From Pelomonas sp965229315 (GTDB taxonomy: Bacteria; Pseudomonadota; Gammaproteobacteria; Burkholderiales; Burkholderiaceae_C), in the NCBI RefSeq assembly GCF_965229315.1, contig NZ_CBDDJA010000002.1, positions 2,666,001 to 2,730,000 on the forward strand: 64,000 bases of DNA. Reading direction: 5' to 3'. Position 1 is the first letter of the stretch; every line of letters begins with the position of its first letter. Positions 41,720-49,922 of this stretch are shown piece by piece. Under the pieces are notes generated by a model that had not been told where the DNA came from, made no database searches, and saw only the letters and a list, made by a program, of their open reading frames with translations. The position numbers and the translations under genes were made by a program.

Positions 41720-42832
41720 TCAGCCTGCCTTCGACGCCTGCCAGCGCTTCAGGATGTCGGCCTCCTGTGCCGGCGTGAAGGCCAGCTTCGTGCGGCCCTT
41801 CTCTTCCTTGAGCTGGCCCTGGTACCAGGCCAGCGTGTCGGCCACCGTCTGCTCGACCGGCCGAAAACGCAGGCCGGCCTGCACTGCGCGCCGGTTCTGC
41901 CAGGTGTGGAAACCCTTTGTCTCGCCGACGTAGGGCGCCCAGATCGGGAAGTCGATGCCGTCCTGCCGGGCGACGAACTCGCCGGGGATCCACGTCGCCG
42001 TGCTCGGCGTGGGCGTGGCCTTGCGGCAGGCGGCGACGACGCGGCCCCAGGCCATGGGCTGGTCGGGGCCCAGCGCGTTGAACCGGCCGGTGGTGCGGCG
42101 CTCCACCAGCAGCACCAGCCACTCGGCCAGGTCGCGCACGTCGATGAGCTGCAGCGGGTCGGTCGGCGCGCCGGGCACGGCCACCTCGCCGCCCTGGTCG
42201 AAGCGCGCGGGCCAGTAGGTGAAGCGGCCTGTCGGGTCGTCGGGGCCGACGATGAAGCCCGGGCGCACGACGGCCGTGCGGCCCGGCAGCGCGGCCTGCG
42301 CCGCGGCCTCGCAGGCGGCCTTGAGCCCGCCGTAGTGCTCGAAGTTCTTGCCCATCTCCTCGACCATCGGATCGGCCAGCATGGCCAGCGGCGTGTCCTC
42401 GTCGCCGCCGATGGGACTGGGCTCCTTGTAGGCACTGATGCTGGAGATGTAGACGTACTGCTTCACGCGCGGCGCCAGCAGTTGCGCGGACGCGCCGACC
42501 ATGCGCGGGTAGAAGCCCGAGTCGTCGATGACGGCGTCCCACTCGCCGGTCTCCAGCGATTTCAGCCCCTCGCCCTTCAGCGGATCGCGGTCGCCCTGGC
42601 GCTTGTCGATGTGGGGAAACAGGCCGGGGCGTGTCTTGCCGCGGTTGAACAGCGTCAGCGTGTGCCCGCGCTTCTCGGCCGCCGCCACGATGGCCGGGCC
42701 GAGGAAGCCCGTGCCGCCGAGGATGAGGATGCGCTGGGGCTGGGCCGCGACGGCCGCCGTGGACAGCAGGCCGCCGCTGCCCAGCGCCGCGCTCATCTGC
42801 AGGACTTGTCGACGCGAGAGATGGATCTTCAT
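41720..42832 (-). CDS. Tat-exported NAD-dependent epimerase/dehydratase-like protein
   Basis: A 370-residue extended SDR protein. The N-terminus LSRRQVLQMSAALGSGGLLS is a twin-arginine-type signal, so it is probably exported already folded with its cofactor. NAD-binding motif ILILGGTGFLGPAIV, then YVYISSISAY and GRFTYWPARFD. The YxxxK element is not clearly placed (HYGGLKAACE is the candidate). Function in the periplasm is unknown; such Tat-SDR proteins are not rare in Burkholderiales. ATG 42832 with AAGGAG upstream. The 253 bases upstream hold no recognised gene. Confidence 0.83.
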   Translation of the reverse strand: MKIHLSRRQVLQMSAALGSGGLLSTAAVAAQPQRILILGGTGFLGPAIVAAAEKRGHTLTLFNRGKTRPGLFPHIDKRQGDRDPLKGEGLKSLETGEWDAVIDDSGFYPRMVGASAQLLAPRVKQYVYISSISAYKEPSPIGGDEDTPLAMLADPMVEEMGKNFEHYGGLKAACEAAAQAALPGRTAVVRPGFIVGPDDPTGRFTYWPARFDQGGEVAVPGAPTDPLQLIDVRDLAEWLVLLVERRTTGRFNALGPDQPMAWGRVVAACRKATPTPSTATWIPGEFVARQDGIDFPIWAPYVGETKGFHTWQNRRAVQAGLRFRPVEQTVADTLAWYQGQLKEEKGRTKLAFTPAQEADILKRWQASKAG

Positions 42833-43085
42833 GCGGAGTCTCCTTCGGTCTGGACGCAGCGGCACGGCGTGCACACCGGATCGCAGTTCACGAAGCGACC
42901 TCGCCGGGCGGCCGGCACTGCCAACCGCCTTGTCGTCTGCGCCACGCTCATGTCCGCCGCGTCAAAGCGGCGATTAAGCGACCAGCCGACGGCGCTGCGG
43001 TAAGTCACGGCGGGTAATCCCGACGTGCAGCGGCCAGACCCGACGCATGACCAACGCCTTCAGCGCCCGCAGGCGACCCGGGCCG

Positions 43086-44630
43086 TCAACCGAGCTTGAA
43101 CACCGCCACGACCTCGGCCAGCCGCTGCGCCTGCTCGCTGAGCGAGGACGACGCCGCGGTCGATTCCTCCACCAGCGCGGCGTTCTGCTGCGTCATCTGG
43201 TCCAGGTTGGCGACCGCCTGGTTGACCTGGGCGATGCCATCGCGCTGCTCGACCGCGGCGGCGGCGATCTCGCCCATCAGGTCGGTGACGCGGCCCACGC
43301 TGGAGACAATCTCCTGCATCGCCTCGCCCGCCTGGGCCACGTCGGCGGCGCCGGCCTCGACGGTCTCGACCGACCGGCTGATCAGCGTCTTGATCTCCTT
43401 GGCCGCCTCGGCGCTGCGCTGCGCCAGCGTGCGCACTTCACCGGCCACGACGGCGAACCCGCGGCCCTGCTCGCCGGCGCGGGCGGCTTCCACCGCGGCG
43501 TTCAGCGCCAGGATGTTGGTCTGGAACGCGATGCCATCGATGGTGCTGATGATGTCGGCGATCTTGCGCGACGAGTCGCTGATCTGGTCCATGCGCTGCA
43601 CCACCGCGCCGACGACCTGGCCGCCACGTGCCGCCGCGTCGGCCGCCGTGCTGGCGAGCTGGTTGGCCTGGCGTGCGGTGTCGGCCGACTGGCCCACCGC
43701 ACCGGTCAGTTCCTCCATGCTGGACGCGGTCTCTTCCAGGTTGGACGCCGTCTGCTCGGTGCGGGCCGAAAGATCATGGTTGCCGGTCGCGATCTGCGAT
43801 GCGGCGCTGGACACCGAGTCCACGCCGTCGCGCACCTGGCCGACCACGCGCTTCAACTGGTCGACCATGCGCAGCAGCGCACTCTGCAACTGGGCCAGCT
43901 CGTCGGTGCCGACGACGCGCAGGCTTTGCATGAGGTCGCCATCGGCGACGGCCTCGGCCAGTTGCACGGATGCGGCCAGCGGCCGCGTGATCTGCCGCGT
44001 GATGCCCAACGCCAGCACCGCCCCCAGCAGCACAGCCGCCACCGTCATGCCGACGATCAGGTTCCGGCTGTTGGCGTAGATCCGGTCGCCGAGCGCATTG
44101 GCGGCATCGGAACTCTTGCTGTTCTGGTCGACCAGCGCATCGACGTCCTTGATCGATGCGTTGAACTTGGCCAGGCCCTCACCGATCAGCAGCGACTTCA
44201 TCTTCGCCTCGTCGTCGGCCTGTGCCGCCGCCTTGAAGGCACGGCTGTTTTCCAGGTAGGCGGCCCAGCTCTGCTTGAACTGCTTCAGCAGCGCCGTCTC
44301 CTCGGGCGAGGCTGGCAGCTTCTCGTACACCGCCAGATGCTGCTCCAGCGACTGCAGGTACGTCTGCGACAACTCGACCGCCGCAGGCCGCTCGGCCAGT
44401 TCGGACAGCGCAATGCGGTACTCGCTGGTGCGGTAGCGCATGGCCTGCTTCGCCACCTCCTGCAGCTCGCGCACCGAAGGCAGGTAGTTGTCGCCCATGT
44501 CGCTGGCCGTGTCGTTGACAGCGCCGAGTTGCACGATGGCCACCACGCCCAGCAGGGCCGTGATCAGCAGCACGACCAGGAACGCCAGGCCAAGCTTGGC
44601 GCCGACGGAGATGCGGGTGAGGAATTGCAT
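43086..44630 (-). CDS. Methyl-accepting chemotaxis protein
   Basis: A 514-residue transmembrane chemoreceptor: first helix LGLAFLVVLLITALLGVVAIV, a four-helix-bundle periplasmic sensor (about 35-190), second helix LIVGMTVAAVLLGAVLALGI, HAMP, then the signalling hairpin with its conserved tip EIKTLI upstream-flanked by ILALNAAVEAARAGEQGRGFAVVA. Methylation regions flank it. Ends EVVAVFKLG with no NWETF tether. Ligand unknown. The start (ATG 44630) is chosen for the TM helix; an ATG at 44666 is possible. Confidence 0.93.
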   Translation of the reverse strand: MQFLTRISVGAKLGLAFLVVLLITALLGVVAIVQLGAVNDTASDMGDNYLPSVRELQEVAKQAMRYRTSEYRIALSELAERPAAVELSQTYLQSLEQHLAVYEKLPASPEETALLKQFKQSWAAYLENSRAFKAAAQADDEAKMKSLLIGEGLAKFNASIKDVDALVDQNSKSSDAANALGDRIYANSRNLIVGMTVAAVLLGAVLALGITRQITRPLAASVQLAEAVADGDLMQSLRVVGTDELAQLQSALLRMVDQLKRVVGQVRDGVDSVSSAASQIATGNHDLSARTEQTASNLEETASSMEELTGAVGQSADTARQANQLASTAADAAARGGQVVGAVVQRMDQISDSSRKIADIISTIDGIAFQTNILALNAAVEAARAGEQGRGFAVVAGEVRTLAQRSAEAAKEIKTLISRSVETVEAGAADVAQAGEAMQEIVSSVGRVTDLMGEIAAAAVEQRDGIAQVNQAVANLDQMTQQNAALVEESTAASSSLSEQAQRLAEVVAVFKLG

Positions 44631-44694
44631 GGGACTTGGTACGGGAAGGGGGTGAGCCGACATGCCAGCGTGCATGTTCGTTCCCGCCATTCTT

Positions 44695-44704
44695 GTACGC
44701 GTAC
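44695..44704. promoter_or_regulatory. Palindrome in the MCP/TetR intergenic gap
   Basis: GTACGCGTAC, a perfect 10-bp palindrome inside TTGTACGCGTACGGTA. It sits between two divergent genes, one a TetR regulator, and is of a form used by TetR proteins. Operator status is inference. Confidence 0.4.
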
Positions 44705-44825
44705 GGTATGAACGGTCATCCACACGGGAGGGAGCTCGTGCGTAATTAACGTGGGAGACTGGAAGAAACAAAAGTACACCGACGACAGCGTGCCACCACG
44801 GGCGCCAGACGACAGGGAGGAACCG

Positions 44826-45485
44826 ATGAAGTCCAGGACGGTCGCTGCCGCACGAGCAGCTCGCCCCCGGGTGCGCCGAGGCCCGGCGGCGATGGCACAG
44901 CTGAAACTGGAGCTGCTGGAACGGGCACGCTGCATTTACGCCAGCGACGGGCCTGCTGCGCTGTCCATGCGGCGCCTGGCCCAGGATGCGGGCCTGTCGA
45001 CGATGGCGCTCTACAGCTACTTCCCCAGCAAGCAGGCGCTGCTGGAAGGGCTGTGGCTGGAACTCTTCGAGGCGCTGTTGGCCGACCTGCTGGCCGCATC
45101 GGCCGGGCGGCGCGCGCCGCTGAAGGTCATGGAGGCGCACCTGCGCGGCTTCCTCGCCTTCTGGGAGGCCCGCCCCGACCAGTTCCGCATGATCTACATG
45201 TCCACGCCCAAGGGCATCGGCGACGAGGCGGTGCCGATGCAGGACCAGCCGGTCTACCACCAGTTGATCCAATTGGAGCGGGAGCGCGTGGCTGCGTGCG
45301 CGGGCGCCGCGGCCGAGCCCGGCGAAGCGCAGCTCACCTTGGCCGCGGCCCTGGCGCTGACCAAGCTTGTGGGCTATCTGCTGCTGGTGCTGGGCATGCC
45401 ACGCTACCCGCTGCCGGAGCTTGAGCGGCTGCGTGAGCGCGTCGTGGCCGATGCACTTCAGGGCATCGAGAAGAGCTTTGCCTAG
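44826..45485 (+). CDS. TetR/AcrR-family transcriptional regulator
   Basis: A 219-residue regulator with a basic N-terminal tail, a TetR DNA-binding domain (ELLERARCIYASDGPAALSM, then LAQDAGLSTMALYSYFPSKQALLEGL) and a C-terminal ligand domain. ATG 44826 with GGGAGGAA upstream. Divergent from the chemoreceptor gene; convergent with the hydrolase gene, sharing the CTAG that encodes both stop codons. Confidence 0.92.
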   Translation: MKSRTVAAARAARPRVRRGPAAMAQLKLELLERARCIYASDGPAALSMRRLAQDAGLSTMALYSYFPSKQALLEGLWLELFEALLADLLAASAGRRAPLKVMEAHLRGFLAFWEARPDQFRMIYMSTPKGIGDEAVPMQDQPVYHQLIQLERERVAACAGAAAEPGEAQLTLAAALALTKLVGYLLLVLGMPRYPLPELERLRERVVADALQGIEKSFA

Positions 45486-46342
45486 GGCTGCGGCCTGGCC
45501 GCACCCAACATCTCTTGCCACAGTGGGGCATAGGCCGGGTTGCCAATGCCTTCACCATGGGGTGTGCGACGGATGACCGGCAGGTCCAGCGCGTGCACCT
45601 GGGACTTGGGAATGCCCAGCGTCGCGTAGATCCGCGCCATCACATCAGCCTGTGGCTCCAGCACATGATAGGTCGCGTGCCAACGCTCGGCCGGCGTCAC
45701 GCTCGGTTGGCGGTACCAGCGCGCCACGTCGCCTCGGGCATCCTTGTCCCAGCCGCCGGAGAACATCATCACGCCAGCCACGGCGCGCGTCTTGGCGAGA
45801 TACGCCGCCATGCCGCCCCCCTGCGACTGGCCGGCCAGCACGATGCGGCTCCAGCGCGGCTCGTCGCCGTCCAGGTAGGCGGCCCACTGGCCTGCCGGGT
45901 CCTGCTCGGCAAGCTGGTGCAGCAGCCGCGTCAGCCGCGGCACGATGGCGTCCTCGGGACGGTCGGCGATGGGTGCCGATGGCTCGTCTCCCCACACGCG
46001 CTGCTGGCGAAAGGCCGCTGCGCATGTCGGCTGCGCCTGAAGCCGCCGGCCCACGCACAACTGGGACACGGCCACGTCGTCTAGATAGGACAGGCCGACG
46101 AGCCTGTAGCCGCTGGCGCGCACGGTCTGGAACAACGCCTTCGGACCGCTGGCCGGTTGGCCATGGGTGCCAGGCAACCAGACGAACAACGGCTCAGCCA
46201 CGGCCGGGTCATAGACCACCCAATGCGGCGGTTCGTCGGCCGCCGGTCGGGCATCGGTGGCCTGCGGCGCCACCGACAGCGCGCGCTCCTCGGCGTGCGC
46301 CGAAAGCGCCAGCAGTAGCGCCGTGCCCAGCAGGCGACGCAT
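45482..46342 (-). CDS. Exported alpha/beta hydrolase-fold protein
   Basis: A 286-residue protein with signal peptide MRRLLGTALLLALSAHA and an alpha/beta hydrolase core: PLFVWLPGTHGQPAS (oxyanion strand), nucleophile elbow VLAGQSQGGGMAAYLA and a possible His late in the chain (VIRRTPHGEGIGN). Cys pair QLCVGRRLQAQPTCAA. Substrate unknown. Only eight bases after the lpdA stop, so it may be the last gene of the pyruvate dehydrogenase transcript, an odd partner. Confidence 0.8.
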   Translation of the reverse strand: MRRLLGTALLLALSAHAEERALSVAPQATDARPAADEPPHWVVYDPAVAEPLFVWLPGTHGQPASGPKALFQTVRASGYRLVGLSYLDDVAVSQLCVGRRLQAQPTCAAAFRQQRVWGDEPSAPIADRPEDAIVPRLTRLLHQLAEQDPAGQWAAYLDGDEPRWSRIVLAGQSQGGGMAAYLAKTRAVAGVMMFSGGWDKDARGDVARWYRQPSVTPAERWHATYHVLEPQADVMARIYATLGIPKSQVHALDLPVIRRTPHGEGIGNPAYAPLWQEMLGAARPQP

Positions 46343-46350
46343 GACCCGGC

Positions 46351-48159
46351 TTACTTGCGCCGCACCGGTGGCACATCCGTGCAGGAGCCGTGCGCCACTT
46401 CCGCGGCCATGCCCAGGCTCTCGCCCAGCGTGGGATGCGGGTGGATGGTCTTGCCAATGTCCACGGCATCCGCGCCCATCTCGATGGCCAGCGCGATCTC
46501 GCCGATCATGTCGCCGGCATGCGTGCCGACGATGCCGCCGCCGATGATGCGGTGGCTTTCCTCGTCGAACAGCAGCTTGGTGAAGCCTTCGTCGCGGCCG
46601 TTGGCAATCGCACGGCCTGAAGCCGTCCACGGGAACAGGCCCTTGGTGACCTTGATGCCCTTGGCCTTCGCTTCGTCCTCGGTGATGCCCACCCACGCGA
46701 CCTCGGGATCGGTGTAGGCCACGCTCGGGATCACGCGGGCGCCGAACTGGCTCTTCTTGAGCTTGTCGTCGCCCAGCAGTTCGCCGGCGATGACTTCCGC
46801 CGCCACGTGGCCTTCGTGCACCGCCTTGTGGGCCAGCATGGGCTGGCCGACGATGTCGCCGATGGCGAACACGCTGGGCACGTTGGTGCGCATCTGCACG
46901 TCGACCGGGATGAAGCCGCGGTCGCCGACGATGACGCCAGCGTTCTCGGCGCCGATCTTCTTGCCGTTGGGCGTGCGGCCCACGGCTTGCAGCACGAGGT
47001 CGTAGCGCTGGGGCTCCTTGGGGGCGCCCTCGCCTTCGAACGTGACCCAGATGCCGTCAGGCTTCGCTTCGGCGCCCACCGTCTTCGTGTTCAACAGGAT
47101 GTTGTCGAAGCGGTGCGCGTTGAACTTCTGCCAGACCTTGACGAGGTCGCGGTCGGCGCCCGTCATCAGCGTGGGCAGCATCTCGACGACATCGAGCCGC
47201 GCGCCCAGCGTGGAGTACACCGTGCCCATCTCGAGGCCGATGATGCCGCCGCCGACGATGAGCATCTTCTGCGGCTTGACGTCCATCTCCAGCGCGCCGG
47301 TCGAGTCGACGATGCGCGGGTCGTTCGGCAGGAAGGGCAGGCGCACGGCCTGCGAGCCGGCCGCGATGACGACACGCTTGAAGGCGACCGTCTGCGCCGC
47401 GCCGGTCTTGGCCTGGCCCACGGCACCCTCGGTCGCCTCGACCTTCAGGTGCTGGGCGTCCAGCAGCGTGCCAACACCGCGCAGCACCGTCACCTTGCGC
47501 ATCTTGGCCATGGCGGCCAGGCCGCCGGTCAGCTTGCCGGTGACCTTGTTCTTGTGGGCGCGCAGCTTGGCGATGTCGACCTCGGGCTCGCCGAAGGCCA
47601 CACCCAGGTCGGCCATGTGGCTGACGTCGTCCATGACGGCCGCCACGTGCAGCAGCGCCTTGGACGGGATGCAGCCCACATTCAGGCACACGCCGCCGAG
47701 CGTCGCATAACGCTCCACCAGCGCGACCTTCAGGCCGAGGTCGGCCGCGCGGAAGGCGGCCGAGTAGCCGCCGGGGCCGCCGCCGAGCACGACGAGGTCG
47801 AAGGCCTGGTCGGCGTTGCCGGAGTACGTTGCCGCAGCCGGTGCCGGTGCAGCAGCTGCGGGAGCGGGTGCAGGCGCTGCGTTAGCAGGTGCCGCTGCTG
47901 CCGGCGCGGGAGCAGCCGCGTCCGCGGACTCCAGCGTCAGCACGACCGAGCCCTTGGCGACCTTGTCGCCGATCTTGACGCGCAGTTCCTTCACCACGCC
48001 GGCGGCGCTGGAAGGAATCTCCATCGACGCCTTGTCGCTCTCGACGGTGATCAGGCTCTGCTCGACCTTGACGGTATCGCCGGCCTTGACCAGCACCTCG
48101 ATGACGCCGACTTCGTCGAAGTCGCCGATGTCCGGAACTTGAACTTCAATGATGCTCAT
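46351..48159 (-). CDS. lpdA: Dihydrolipoyl dehydrogenase with N-terminal lipoyl domain (E3)
   Basis: E3 of the pyruvate dehydrogenase complex; reoxidises dihydrolipoyl groups and reduces NAD+. The 602 residues begin with a lipoyl domain (1-80; lipoyl Lys43 in VESDKASMEIP), a long Ala/Pro linker (80-113), then the flavoprotein: FAD motif VVLGGGPGGYSAAF, redox-active disulfide GGVCLNVGCIPS, NAD motif IVGGGIIGLEMGTV and catalytic His in IHPHPTLGES. The fused lipoyl domain is typical of beta- and some other proteobacteria. Third gene of aceE-aceF-lpdA. Confidence 0.97.
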   Translation of the reverse strand: MSIIEVQVPDIGDFDEVGVIEVLVKAGDTVKVEQSLITVESDKASMEIPSSAAGVVKELRVKIGDKVAKGSVVLTLESADAAAPAPAAAAPANAAPAPAPAAAAPAPAAATYSGNADQAFDLVVLGGGPGGYSAAFRAADLGLKVALVERYATLGGVCLNVGCIPSKALLHVAAVMDDVSHMADLGVAFGEPEVDIAKLRAHKNKVTGKLTGGLAAMAKMRKVTVLRGVGTLLDAQHLKVEATEGAVGQAKTGAAQTVAFKRVVIAAGSQAVRLPFLPNDPRIVDSTGALEMDVKPQKMLIVGGGIIGLEMGTVYSTLGARLDVVEMLPTLMTGADRDLVKVWQKFNAHRFDNILLNTKTVGAEAKPDGIWVTFEGEGAPKEPQRYDLVLQAVGRTPNGKKIGAENAGVIVGDRGFIPVDVQMRTNVPSVFAIGDIVGQPMLAHKAVHEGHVAAEVIAGELLGDDKLKKSQFGARVIPSVAYTDPEVAWVGITEDEAKAKGIKVTKGLFPWTASGRAIANGRDEGFTKLLFDEESHRIIGGGIVGTHAGDMIGEIALAIEMGADAVDIGKTIHPHPTLGESLGMAAEVAHGSCTDVPPVRRK

Positions 48160-48171
48160 GTCGGTCTCCGC

Positions 48172-49833
48172 TCAGAGGGCGATGCGGCGGAAGTCCGCCA
48201 GCAGCGACGCGAAGTAGACATTGAAGCGGGCCGCAGCAGCGCCGTCGATGACGCGGTGGTCCCAGCTCAGCGACAGCGGCAGGATCAGGCGCGGCTGGAA
48301 GGCCTTGCCGTCCCACACGGGCTCGATGGAGCTCTTGCAGACGCCCATGATGGCCACTTCCGGCGCGTTGATGATGGGCGTGAAGTACTTGCCGCCGATG
48401 CCGCCGAGCGACGAGATCGAGAAGCAGCCGCCGCTCATGTCGGCCGGGCCCAGCTTGCCGTCGCGCGCCTTCTTGGCCAACTCCGACATCTCGGCGCTGA
48501 TCTGGAAGATGCCCTTCTTGTCGGCGTCCTTGATGACGGGCACGACCAGGCCGTTGGGCGTGTCAGCCGCGAAGCCGATGTGGAAGTAGCTCTTCAACAC
48601 CAGCGTGTCACCATCGAGCGAGCTGTTGAACTCGGGGAACTTCTTCAGCGCCGCGACGGCCGCCTTGATCATGAAGGCGAGCATCGTGACCTTGATGCCG
48701 GCCTTCTCGTTCTCCTTGTTGAGCTGGACGCGGAAGGCTTCCAGCTCGGTGATGTCCGCGTCGTCATGGTTGGTGACGTGCGGGATGACCACCCAGTTGC
48801 GGTGCAGGTTGGCGCCCGAAATCTTCTTGATGCGGGACAGCTCCCTGCGCTCGACCGGGCCGAACTTCTCGAAGTCGACCTTGGGCCAGGCCAGCACGGA
48901 CAGACCGCCACCACCGCCGCCCGCAGCGGCTGCGGGCGTGACGGCCTTCTGGGCGGCCGTCTGCACCGATCCGGACATGACGGCCTTCACGAAGCCCTGC
49001 ACGTCGGCCTCGGTGATGCGGCCCTTGGCGCCGCTGCCCTTGACCTCGGCCAGCGGCACGCCCAGCTCGCGGGCGAGCTTGCGGATGCTGGGCGAGGCGT
49101 GCGGCAGCTGGCCCGTGGGCGCGGTGGGCTGGTGCGCCGGCAGCGCAGCGGCGGGCGCTGGCTTGGCTTCGGCCGGCGCAGGTGCCGGGGCAGCGGCCTG
49201 GGCCGGCGCGGCAGCGGGCGCGGCGGCGGCAGGCGCCGGTGAGGCACCGCCGGCCGCCTTCACGCGCGCCAGCGGGGAGCCCTTCTTGACCTTGTCGCCG
49301 ACCTTGACCAGCAGTTCCTCGACGACGCCGGCCGACGACGACGGGATTTCCATCGAGGCCTTGTCGCTCTCGACGGTGATCAGGCTCTGCTCGACCTTGA
49401 CGGTGTCGCCGGCCTTGACCAGCACCTCGATGACGGCCACTTCGTCGAAGTCGCCGATGTCCGGCACCTCGATGGTGACCGAGCCGCCCTGCGCTGCAGC
49501 GGGCGCAGCAGGCGCGGCAGCGGAGGGTTCGGCCGCGGCAGGTGCCGGAGCTGCGGCAGCCGGTGCCGCGGCAACGGGTGCGGGAGCCGCAGCGCCCTCG
49601 CCTTCCACGACGACCAGCACGCTGCCTTGCTTGACCTTGTCGCCCACGGCGACCTTGATCTCCTTGACGACGCCGGCCTGCGACGACGGGATCTCCATCG
49701 ACGCCTTGTCGCTCTCCACCGTCACCAGGCTCTGCTCGACCTTGACGGTGTCGCCGACCTTGACCAGCACCTCGATGACGCCGACCTCGTCGAAATCACC
49801 GATGTCCGGAACTTGAACTTCAACCAATGCCAT
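48172..49833 (-). CDS. aceF: Dihydrolipoyllysine acetyltransferase (E2) of pyruvate dehydrogenase
   Basis: Core acetyltransferase transferring acetyl from lipoyl to CoA. 553 residues: two lipoyl domains (lipoyl Lys43 and Lys158, both in ESDKASMEIPS), Ala/Pro-rich swinging linkers, the E1/E3-binding domain HASPSIRKLARELGVPL...GRITEADV (about 245-282), and a catalytic domain ending SLSWDHRVIDGAAAARF with active His526. ATG 49833 preceded by GGAGA. Stop is 12 bases before lpdA. The lipoyl-coding DNA is nearly identical to that in lpdA. Confidence 0.97.
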   Translation of the reverse strand: MALVEVQVPDIGDFDEVGVIEVLVKVGDTVKVEQSLVTVESDKASMEIPSSQAGVVKEIKVAVGDKVKQGSVLVVVEGEGAAAPAPVAAAPAAAAPAPAAAEPSAAAPAAPAAAQGGSVTIEVPDIGDFDEVAVIEVLVKAGDTVKVEQSLITVESDKASMEIPSSSAGVVEELLVKVGDKVKKGSPLARVKAAGGASPAPAAAAPAAAPAQAAAPAPAPAEAKPAPAAALPAHQPTAPTGQLPHASPSIRKLARELGVPLAEVKGSGAKGRITEADVQGFVKAVMSGSVQTAAQKAVTPAAAAGGGGGGLSVLAWPKVDFEKFGPVERRELSRIKKISGANLHRNWVVIPHVTNHDDADITELEAFRVQLNKENEKAGIKVTMLAFMIKAAVAALKKFPEFNSSLDGDTLVLKSYFHIGFAADTPNGLVVPVIKDADKKGIFQISAEMSELAKKARDGKLGPADMSGGCFSISSLGGIGGKYFTPIINAPEVAIMGVCKSSIEPVWDGKAFQPRLILPLSLSWDHRVIDGAAAARFNVYFASLLADFRRIAL

Positions 49834-49922
49834 AACTGTGTCTCCAGCTTGGGGCCACTTGGAGTCTTCGCTCACGACGCAAGCGTCATGAGCTTCGCCC
49901 CAAGATCAACCCCGTCGTCCGC

